Position numbers and translations under genes: made by a program. This document shows, piece by piece, positions 22,136 through 27,690 of a stretch of 27,690 nt of DNA. The stretch is taken from NCBI GenBank assembly GCA_035647835.1, contig DASRMS010000061.1, forward strand, positions 1-27,690, in the 5' to 3' direction. Numbering within the stretch: position 1 is the first letter of the stretch; each line of letters opens with the position of its first letter. Under the pieces are notes generated by a model, which saw only the letters and a list, made by a program, of their open reading frames with translations, searched no databases and had not been told where the DNA came from. Source of the stretch: UBA9865 sp035647835. Its GTDB lineage: Bacteria; Bacillota; Dethiobacteria; Dethiobacterales; Dethiobacteraceae.

Positions 22136-22724
22136 ACTCTCCAGCTCCTTCCCCCAATTTAATGCCTGCAGCCATTAAAAGCTGCCATAAAGCAGCTAAC
22201 GGCAGGCCCACCACATTAAAATAACAACCTTCAATCTTCTCGATAAAGACAGCGGCTTTGCCCTGAATACCATAACCGCCGGCTTTATCATAGGGTTCTT
22301 CAGTGTTCACATACCAATCAATCTCTGCTTCTGTTAACTTACGCAGATAGACAGCGGTACTTTCCACATGCGTCCGGACCAAACCTGCTGGTTTACTGAT
22401 GACAGCTACCCCCGTCAGCACATGATGCAGCTTACCGGATAGCCGTCGCAGCATTTCTGCCGCTGCTTGTTTGGTAGCAGGTTTGCCTAAAAGCTCACCG
22501 TTGATATTCACGATGGTATCCGCCGCAATAATAACGCCCTCATCGACTTTTTCGGCCACAGCCTGTCCCTTATAAAGCGCTAGCTGTGCCGCCAATTGTG
22601 CTGGCTCTGCCTCATTAATCGTAGATTCATCTACATTGCTCACCTGCACTGTAAACGGCAGACCGATTTGACGCAACAGCTCCGCACGTCGGGGTGAAGC
22701 AGAAGCAAGGATAAATTTAGTCAT
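22092..22724 (-). CDS. maf: Maf-family nucleoside triphosphate pyrophosphatase
   Basis: This is a 210-residue Maf/YhdE protein. Visible motifs are SASPRRAELL at the N terminus, the catalytic-region DTIV and GKPATKQAA, and AYxxxEPYDKAGGYGIQG, which includes the metal and base contacts. Family members hydrolyse non-canonical or UTP/TTP-type nucleotides and may delay septation. The start is ATG at 22724 with AGGTGA 6 nt upstream, rather than GTG at 22730. It lies 10 bp after the Gx gene and overlaps radC by 44 bp. Confidence 0.94.
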   Translation of the reverse strand: MTKFILASASPRRAELLRQIGLPFTVQVSNVDESTINEAEPAQLAAQLALYKGQAVAEKVDEGVIIAADTIVNINGELLGKPATKQAAAEMLRRLSGKLHHVLTGVAVISKPAGLVRTHVESTAVYLRKLTEAEIDWYVNTEEPYDKAGGYGIQGKAAVFIEKIEGCYFNVVGLPLAALWQLLMAAGIKLGEGAGEYDNSAPDHQGAATK

Positions 22725-22734
22725 CAACACTCAC

Positions 22735-23256
22735 CTAATTACGTTTAATTTCTGCAATCACATTAGCTAAAGCCTTTTGACTGTACATGACAGCCAGACC
22801 TGTGAAGAAACCGGTCGGCAGGGCTAACACCAACGGTACCGGCAGGTAAAGAGCAATAAGTCTAGGAGTACTGGTTAAGATACTGGCTACCACCACTTGC
22901 GTTGTATTATGAGCTACCGCACCCAGGATACTAACGGCAATCATTGATATTTTGCCTCTGCGCCAGAAGTAAATACCAACAGCCATGATCAGCGTAGAAA
23001 TTATGGCACCGGCAAAACTCAAATAAAAACCAACCGATAAAAGCGTACCTGCAAACATGCTTCCCAACAGCGTACGGGCAACAGAAACAAACATTGCTGC
23101 CCCTAAACCGTAGAGGACAAAAGTTAACAAAGTGATCACATTAGCCAGACCCAGCTTGGCACCAGGTATGGGCATAGGCAGCGCAGATTCCACAGTATGA
23201 ATCACTAGGGCAAAGGTTATCAGCATTGCTAAATGCGTAAGTTTCTTGGTCTTCAT
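22735..23256 (-). CDS. Gx transporter / heptaprenyl diphosphate synthase component I-like membrane protein
   Basis: This is a 173-residue integral membrane protein with about five helices. The N-terminal VIHTVESALPMPIPGAKLGLANVI fits the Hpre_diP_synt_I (Gx transporter) family, which resembles ECF transporter substrate-binding subunits. Such genes often sit near Rnf operons and ApbE/FMN-binding proteins in Clostridia, and here Rnf is about 2.4 kb upstream. The substrate is not known. The older name, heptaprenyl diphosphate synthase, is probably misleading because no prenyltransferase motif is present. The ATG at 23256 has AGGTGA about 10 nt upstream; the ATG at 23277 has a weaker site. It is likely co-transcribed with maf and radC. 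The upstream leader holds two copies of TGGTAAACTG 60 bp apart. Confidence 0.8.
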   Translation of the reverse strand: MKTKKLTHLAMLITFALVIHTVESALPMPIPGAKLGLANVITLLTFVLYGLGAAMFVSVARTLLGSMFAGTLLSVGFYLSFAGAIISTLIMAVGIYFWRRGKISMIAVSILGAVAHNTTQVVVASILTSTPRLIALYLPVPLVLALPTGFFTGLAVMYSQKALANVIAEIKRN

Positions 23257-23385
23257 GTTCTTATTTTCACCTTTCATTTTGCCTAAAAATCAAATTTTGT
23301 CTGCCATCAGTTTACCATGGAAAGAGCACCACCGCAACAAATGCAGTAATAAAAATGGTAGCGCTTTCAGTTTACCACTGCAAGC

Positions 23386-23450
23386 TTTTTATACTGCTAA
23401 TCGCAGCAGTATAAAAAAACAGCTAAGCCGCTTTTAGCTGCTTAGCTGTT
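23386..23450 (-). terminator. Tandem terminators after the antiporter-like gene
   Basis: The first hairpin on the minus strand has AACAGCTAAGC (23450-23440) pairing with GCTTAGCTGTT (23428-23418), followed by seven T. The second hairpin starts within that T run, with 13-bp arms (TTTTTATACTGCT at 23386-23398 and its complement at 23405-23417) and a 6-nt loop. The shared bases mean the two stems partly compete. Confidence 0.88.
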
Positions 23451-23460
23451 AGTGTTAGTG

Positions 23461-25290
23461 TTAGTGAGTATGACTTGTATAATCGCGGGTTTTATCATGT
23501 GCTCTGTTCTGACGTAATGGTGCTACCATGCGTCTTAGCATCATGCGTACCGGTTGATAAAGCAGATAGTCGATGCTGAGCCAGCACGGGAACTTAATAG
23601 AGAAAAAGTGAAAACGATCCATTGCCCAGAACAAAATAACGGCCAGACCGACAATGACAATCATGCCCTGGATATCATGCCAGTTCCAAACATTAATAGC
23701 ATAGAGATGCTCTACAGCATGAGGATCAAAGGTAAAGCCAGAGAGGGCAGGAATAATTAATTTTTGCAGCAGATAATGTGGGAATAAGCCAATGGCGACA
23801 ATAATTGTTGCTAACGTTCCTAGCGCTGTGTATACAGGCCAGGTAAAACTATATCGTTTTTTATCATACTTCTCAGGTACCTCTCCCAAGAAAAGGCCGC
23901 GAAAGAATTTTGTAAAGTAGCATAGCGTCATGGCACTAGTAAGAACAAAAATCTTTTCTGCTATCGCCAGAGGCACTGAATGACTGTGCGCCGCTGCTTC
24001 CACCAAAGCATGATGGAGTAATGTTTTACTAACATAACCGTTAAAACCCGGAATACCGCCAATGCCAGCGAAGGCAATGAGGAAAATAACTGTAATTAAA
24101 GGCACCTTTTTTATCATGCCACGTACTACAGTAATGTCTAGTTCATGAGTAATCATGTAAATAGCACCGACTACTAAAAACAGACAGGCCTTAAAGAAGG
24201 CATGGTTGACAACATGATACAAAGCTCCGGCGAAACCGATTGCTCCTTCTGCACCCAGGTAAGACGCCGCACCTATACCCATAATAATATAGCCCATTTG
24301 CGAGATGGAGCTATAGGCAAGAAGTTTTTTGGCATGAGTCGACAGCAGGGCCATCAAGGCTCCTAAAAACATGGAAACAATGCCAACCCAAATCAACAGA
24401 TAGCCAAAATTCATGGCTGGTAACAAGGTCGCCAAGTCATGCATTACTGCCGTGGGCGTAAAGATCATGTCTACTACCCGTAGAATACCGTAAACGCCAG
24501 TTTTTATAAACAAGGCACATAACAGGGCACTGACAGGGGCAGGTGCTACCGGATCTACTTTAGGCAGCCAAATATGTGTTGGCGTCATCCCAGCCTTAAT
24601 GCCAAAGCCGATGGTGAAATAAATTAAAAGCCAATAAGAGTTAAGACCACTTTGTGCTATCTGGTCATAGAGAGGCCGAATTTCCAAAGTGCCAACCCCG
24701 GTGTACAGTTGATAGATACCAAGGAGCAGGAAAAAGCTGCCAATAATCCCCAGGTAGAGCATCCCATTGCCCGCACTCATAGCATCTGCTGTATGCTCAT
24801 GCGTGACCAAGATATGGGATAAAAATGTAACCGCTTCGTAAAAAATAATTAATGTGATCAGATCACCGGCCAGGACGAAACCAAGACAGCTGCTCAGGGT
24901 AGCTAATAAGCACGTAAAAAAGCGATTTTGATCATGTTCATGGGCCATATAAGCCGTGGCATGCAGGGTAGTTAAACACCAGATAATAGAAATAAGTGCC
25001 GCAAAGACAAAGCTAAAGAAATCAACACGTAGAAAAATATTAAATTGTTCAAGCCTGAGTAAGATAAATTCCACTGCACCCTTTTGCAGCAATGGATACA
25101 GGGCCATAACAACAGTAATGGTGGCCAGTGTCACAAGTACTGTACACGCATTCCGTAGTTTATCACTACGCTGACCGAGCCAGTAAGTTAACAGTGCTCC
25201 CACTAGGGGCACCATAATTGCAGCTAATGGTAGCAGTGAACTAATAGTCTCTGTAGTTGTATTCATCTCATGTGCAGCCGCTGGCAACAT
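23461..25290 (-). CDS. NuoL/MrpD/HyfB-type proton-conducting membrane subunit, stand-alone
   Basis: This is a 609-residue protein with about 14-16 membrane helices, a member of the proton-conducting transporter family (complex I NuoL/M/N, Mrp antiporter, group 4 hydrogenase subunits). Ion-pathway residues are kept: Glu in IIFYEAVTFLSH, Lys in GFGIKAGMTPTHIWLP, Lys in ALFIKTGVYGILR, and Lys in FNGYVSKTLLHHAL. His residues in GALYHVVNHAFFKACLF are also kept. The C terminus is soluble, basic and His-rich (ending TSHTH). The ATG at 25290 has GGGAGGA 8 nt upstream. No partner subunits of Nuo, Mrp or Hyf lie within the window; the neighbours are Rnf upstream and the Gx gene downstream. It ends with three in-frame TAA codons. 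It probably moves H+ or Na+, but coupling is unknown. Confidence 0.87.
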   Translation of the reverse strand: MLPAAAHEMNTTTETISSLLPLAAIMVPLVGALLTYWLGQRSDKLRNACTVLVTLATITVVMALYPLLQKGAVEFILLRLEQFNIFLRVDFFSFVFAALISIIWCLTTLHATAYMAHEHDQNRFFTCLLATLSSCLGFVLAGDLITLIIFYEAVTFLSHILVTHEHTADAMSAGNGMLYLGIIGSFFLLLGIYQLYTGVGTLEIRPLYDQIAQSGLNSYWLLIYFTIGFGIKAGMTPTHIWLPKVDPVAPAPVSALLCALFIKTGVYGILRVVDMIFTPTAVMHDLATLLPAMNFGYLLIWVGIVSMFLGALMALLSTHAKKLLAYSSISQMGYIIMGIGAASYLGAEGAIGFAGALYHVVNHAFFKACLFLVVGAIYMITHELDITVVRGMIKKVPLITVIFLIAFAGIGGIPGFNGYVSKTLLHHALVEAAAHSHSVPLAIAEKIFVLTSAMTLCYFTKFFRGLFLGEVPEKYDKKRYSFTWPVYTALGTLATIIVAIGLFPHYLLQKLIIPALSGFTFDPHAVEHLYAINVWNWHDIQGMIVIVGLAVILFWAMDRFHFFSIKFPCWLSIDYLLYQPVRMMLRRMVAPLRQNRAHDKTRDYTSHTH

Positions 25291-25590
25291 TTTTAAATTC
25301 CTCCCCCGCATAAAGAAATCAGCAGCTAAATACAAATCTCTTCTGTTTCTTCCTAGGTAATAATAAATCTTGCTGACTATCCATCATGCACTACCAATTT
25401 CCGATACAGATAAAAGGATTATCTATACCATTCTATGCTAGTGAATGTGCTAACTTTCACTAATCGCCACTATTCAGCAAAAATGATCTTAAAGCATGCT
25501 TGCACTTGCAGTTCTTCACTGCAAGCCTTGTACCGGCTTCATTAACTACTTGCTAAATACAAGTGATTTACTTGCCTAACCAGTACAAGC
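25291..25590. other. Non-coding region between rnfB and the antiporter-like gene
   Basis: About 300 bp without a credible ORF. It holds AGATAA (25408-25413) and TTATCT (25419-25424) as an inverted repeat with 5-bp spacing, and a hairpin with arms CTTGCAGT-like 8 bp (ACTTGCAGT/ACTGCAAG, 25505-25525). The promoter of the antiporter-like gene should be here, but I see no strong -35/-10 pair. The length suggests independent control of this gene. Confidence 0.5.
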
Positions 25591-25635
25591 AGGGGCTGAG
25601 GGTGCGGAAGAAAGACTTCCGCACCTTCAGCCTCT
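25591..25635. repeat. Long GC-rich hairpin at the end of rnfB
   Basis: A 20-bp stem (25591-25610 with 25616-25635) and a 5-nt loop. The two G-T positions pair as G-U only in plus-strand RNA; in minus-strand RNA they are A-C mismatches, leaving a 9-10 bp perfect core (GGTGCGGAA). The hairpin reaches into the rnfB stop codon (25634-25636). No T tract follows on the minus strand, so it is not a standard terminator. Confidence 0.7.
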
Positions 25636-26416
25636 AAACAATCGTATGCTCTGGACATACTTCCACACAAATACCACAGTTGTTACAAAGTGAACTATCG
25701 ATAACAGCCACATTGTTTTCCATATAAATGGCGTTTTCTGGGCACTTCTTAACACAAAGTCCACAGGCAATACAACCTCGCTCACAAACAGACCGTACGT
25801 ACTTTCCTTTATCCCGTGACTTGCATAGGACATGAGGTTGCGCTGCCGTGCTTACCATCTCAATAACGTGGCGTGGGCATTCAGCTACGCAGTTACCACA
25901 GCTAATGCACAATTCAACATCTATCAATGGCAAACCATTTTCCCCCATGGTAATGGCATCAACGGGACAGACCTTAACACAATTGCCTAACCCCACGCAG
26001 CCATAACTACAAGCGCTAGGCCCACCATTTAGAGCAATGGCAGCTTTACAGTCAGCTATACCATGATAGAGATGTTTTGCTTTGACCGTATTACAGTCGC
26101 CTTGACATTTTAGCAGTGCTACACAGCGTTCCTGTGCTTCCGGGGCTTCTGCACCTAGAATTTCCGCAATACAAGCTGCCACCTTACTACCACCGGGTGT
26201 GCAGCCGGTGATGGAGGCACGACCAGCCACTACTTCTTCAGCAAATTGTGCACATCCGGCACAGCCACAGGCACCACAATTAGCACCTGCCAGTACTTCT
26301 AATACTTGTTCTATTTTAGGATCAATCTCAATGGCAAACTTTTGTGAGGCAAAAGCTAACATGCTACCAAAGATTAACCCTAAACCACCTAGGCTAACTA
26401 CTGCTGGTAAGATCAT
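25634..26416 (-). CDS. rnfB: Rnf complex iron-sulfur subunit RnfB
   Basis: This is a 260-residue protein with an N-terminal membrane helix at about 3-24. A four-Cys [4Fe-4S] motif follows (Cys47, Cys50, Cys55, Cys72 in GANCGACGCAGC...CTPGG, with an extra Cys52). An intermediate Cys-containing region has Cys98, Cys104, Cys108 and Cys123. Four ferredoxin-like clusters then start near Cys136, Cys170, Cys215 and Cys244, the first with irregular spacing. RnfB accepts electrons from ferredoxin and passes them to the membrane subunits that end at NAD+, pumping Na+ or H+. The ATG at 26416 has GGAGG 8 nt upstream. It is last in rnf, 12 bp after rnfA. Confidence 0.96.
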   Translation of the reverse strand: MILPAVVSLGGLGLIFGSMLAFASQKFAIEIDPKIEQVLEVLAGANCGACGCAGCAQFAEEVVAGRASITGCTPGGSKVAACIAEILGAEAPEAQERCVALLKCQGDCNTVKAKHLYHGIADCKAAIALNGGPSACSYGCVGLGNCVKVCPVDAITMGENGLPLIDVELCISCGNCVAECPRHVIEMVSTAAQPHVLCKSRDKGKYVRSVCERGCIACGLCVKKCPENAIYMENNVAVIDSSLCNNCGICVEVCPEHTIV

Positions 26417-26428
26417 TTACTACGCCTC

Positions 26429-27004
26429 CTACATCATGCCTTGAAAGCCCATAAAGGCTATGGAAAGAATTCCTGCAACAATTAAGGCAATTGGGACGCC
26501 ACGCATGGCTTTGGGGATGAAAACCAGCTCTAAACGCTCACGGATACCGGCCATAATCACGAGGGCCAGGGTAAAGCCAAGGGCTCCCGCAATACCAAAG
26601 ACTACGGATTCTAATAAGTTGTACTCCAATTGTACATTTAAGAGGGCTACGCCCAAGACGGCACAGTTGGTGGTAATCAGGGGCAGGAAAATACCCAGCG
26701 CCTGATACAAGGCAGGACTTACTTTGCGGATTACTAACTCTACAAACTGCACCAAAGCTGCAATTACTAGAATGTACACAATCGTACGCAAGTACTGCAA
26801 ACTATATGCGGCTAAGACATAGTGTTCCAGCAGCCAGGTGACCAAGGAAGACATGCCCATGACAAAGGTAACTGCCATGCCCATGCCAAGCGACGTTTCT
26901 ACTTTCTTGGAAACACCGAGGAACGGGCAGATGCCGAGAAACCTGCTCAACACAAAGTTGTTAATAAAAATCGCCCCAAAGACAATGGTTAAGATACTCG
27001 TCAT
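26429..27004 (-). CDS. rnfA: Rnf complex membrane subunit RnfA
   Basis: This is a 191-residue protein with six membrane helices, in inverted topology relative to RnfE. Cys26 in FLGICPFLG and Cys114 in TTNCAVLGVAL are the conserved half-membrane cysteines that, with those of RnfE, hold the buried [2Fe-2S] cluster. The ATG at 27004 has AAGGAGG upstream. It lies 13 bp after rnfE and 12 bp before rnfB, in the standard G-E-A-B order. Confidence 0.97.
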   Translation of the reverse strand: MTSILTIVFGAIFINNFVLSRFLGICPFLGVSKKVETSLGMGMAVTFVMGMSSLVTWLLEHYVLAAYSLQYLRTIVYILVIAALVQFVELVIRKVSPALYQALGIFLPLITTNCAVLGVALLNVQLEYNLLESVVFGIAGALGFTLALVIMAGIRERLELVFIPKAMRGVPIALIVAGILSIAFMGFQGMM

Positions 27005-27017
27005 AATCTACCCCTCC

Positions 27018-27617
27018 TTATTCCAAACGAAATTTTTTAGCTAAAATATTCATTAAGGCCATCAGTAAGCCAAGAGCAATAAACGCACCTGGCGGTGAAG
27101 CAAATACTTTAAAGGGCTGATAAGCAGCACCTAAAATATTAGCACCAAACAGTGTACCGCTGGCCACCAGTTCCCGGATAGACGCAAGAATAGTTAAAGA
27201 GAAGGTAAAGCCCAAGCCCATACCCAAACCATCGGCTACAGAGCTGACTACCGGGTTTTTGGAGGCAAAAGCTTCCGCCCGCCCTAAAATAATGCAGTTC
27301 ACCACAATTAAGGGGATAAAAATGCCTAACTGGGAGTGAAGCTCTGGTTGATAAGCATTAAGCAGCATATCCACCATCGTCACAAAGGTGGCAATGATGA
27401 TGATATAGGCCGGGATACGTATTTTATCGGGGATTAACTTCCGTAACAGCGAAATCATAAAGTTGGAAGCTACTAACACAGCAGCAGTGGAAAGACCCAT
27501 CCCCAGACCATTAACAGCTAGTGTCGTTACCGCTAGTGTAGGGCACATACCGAGCACTAAACGGAAGGTGGGGTTTTCTCGAAACAAGCCTTTAGTTAGT
27601 TCTTTCATCACACTCAC
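27018..27617 (-). CDS. rnfE: Rnf complex membrane subunit RnfE
   Basis: This is a 199-residue homologue of RnfA with six membrane helices. It has the paired cysteines Cys25 (VLGMCPTLAV) and Cys108 (IVVNCIILGRAEAF) for the intramembrane [2Fe-2S] cluster. The start is GTG at 27617, because GGGGGTGA lies 6 nt upstream. The ATG at 27608 is further from it. It follows the rnfG stop by 15 bp. Confidence 0.96.
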   Translation of the reverse strand: MSVMKELTKGLFRENPTFRLVLGMCPTLAVTTLAVNGLGMGLSTAAVLVASNFMISLLRKLIPDKIRIPAYIIIIATFVTMVDMLLNAYQPELHSQLGIFIPLIVVNCIILGRAEAFASKNPVVSSVADGLGMGLGFTFSLTILASIRELVASGTLFGANILGAAYQPFKVFASPPGAFIALGLLMALMNILAKKFRLE

Positions 27618-27632
27618 TTCTCTTCACCCCCA

Positions 27633-27690
27633 TTATTGCTGCAGTGCATCAAGCACTGCATCCTTAATACCGTTACTGCTGAAGGTAGCA
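27633..27690 (-). CDS. rnfG: C-terminal end of RnfG (partial)
   Basis: Nineteen codons before a TAA at 27633-27635, cut by the window edge. They read ATFSSNGIKDAVLDALQQ. The A-T-F-S fits the end of the SGATxS/T motif whose Thr carries covalently bound FMN in RnfG/NqrC. The position directly before rnfE fits rnfCDGEAB order. It is too short for a stand-alone call, but motif and context agree. Confidence 0.82.
   Translation of the reverse strand, partial: ATFSSNGIKDAVLDALQQ

Noticed and set aside
23308..23377. Direct repeat CAGTTTACCA 60 bp apart upstream of the Gx gene as an operator
   Set aside because: It consists of two 10-bp copies only, without symmetry, and no promoter is clearly placed relative to them. 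It could be chance.
27640..27660. Hairpin TGCAGTGC-N5-GCACTGCA near the right edge as a terminator
   Set aside because: It lies inside the end of the rnfG coding sequence, has no T tract and is followed closely by rnfE in the same operon.
1..27690. CRISPR array, insertion sequence or prophage
   Set aside because: No regularly spaced repeats, transposase, integrase or phage structural genes were seen. The gene content is conserved chromosomal core.

Overview
The window looks like chromosomal core sequence from an anaerobic, endospore-forming Firmicute of the Clostridia type (Peptococcaceae/Dethiobacteria-like gene order). The reasons are the sporulation genes (Spo0B-like, SpoIVFA, SpoIVFB), the rplU-prp-rpmA-spo0B-obg order, a complete minCDE set next to mreBCD-mrdA-rodA, strong AGGAGG-type ribosome binding sites, many TTG/GTG starts, and an Rnf ferredoxin:NAD+ oxidoreductase. 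All protein genes except one small ORF at the left end lie on the minus strand, so transcription runs from high to low coordinates. The family calls rest on motifs read by eye, and no database search was possible.

Layout in transcription order (right to left). 27690-25634: the end of an rnf operon (rnfG tail, rnfE, rnfA, rnfB) closed by a long hairpin. 25290-23461: a lone NuoL/MrpD-type proton or sodium-translocating membrane subunit, ended by tandem terminators. 23256-21440: Gx/HepSI-like membrane protein, maf, radC. 21345-17104: mreB, mreC, mreD and mrdA (PBP2), the cell-elongation machinery, driven by a good SigA promoter. 17003-15228: minC, minD, minE, with a SigH-like promoter. 15112-14006: rodA, whose promoter is interleaved with the minE terminator. 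13855-12158: spoIVFA and spoIVFB, the pro-sigma-K processing pair. 12027-7826: a radical SAM pair of unknown function followed by rng (RNase G). 7709-6767: rplU, prp, rpmA, behind a probable L21 leader. 6629-3800: spo0B-like, obg, nadD and an RRM protein, with a SigH-like promoter. 3670-1611: yqeK, an LCP-family protein, rsfS. 1494-1033: a ferritin-like protein with a perfect palindrome in its promoter. 914-625: a consensus promoter, a 25-nt 5' remnant of a tRNA-Ala, an intact tRNA-Ala(GGC), and a terminator. 181-360: a small basic ORF on the plus strand.

The genes form functional blocks: energy conservation (Rnf plus an ion transporter), cell shape and division (Mre/PBP2/RodA/Min), sporulation control (Spo0B and SpoIVF), and ribosome biogenesis/RNA metabolism (L21, L27, Prp, Obg, RNase G, RsfS). 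I see no phage, transposon or CRISPR. The most interesting material is in the small-scale architecture: two SigH-type promoter candidates, promoters woven into terminators, the tRNA remnant, the ferritin-gene palindrome, a probable Cys3His zinc site in PBP2, and the isolated antiporter-like subunit beside Rnf.
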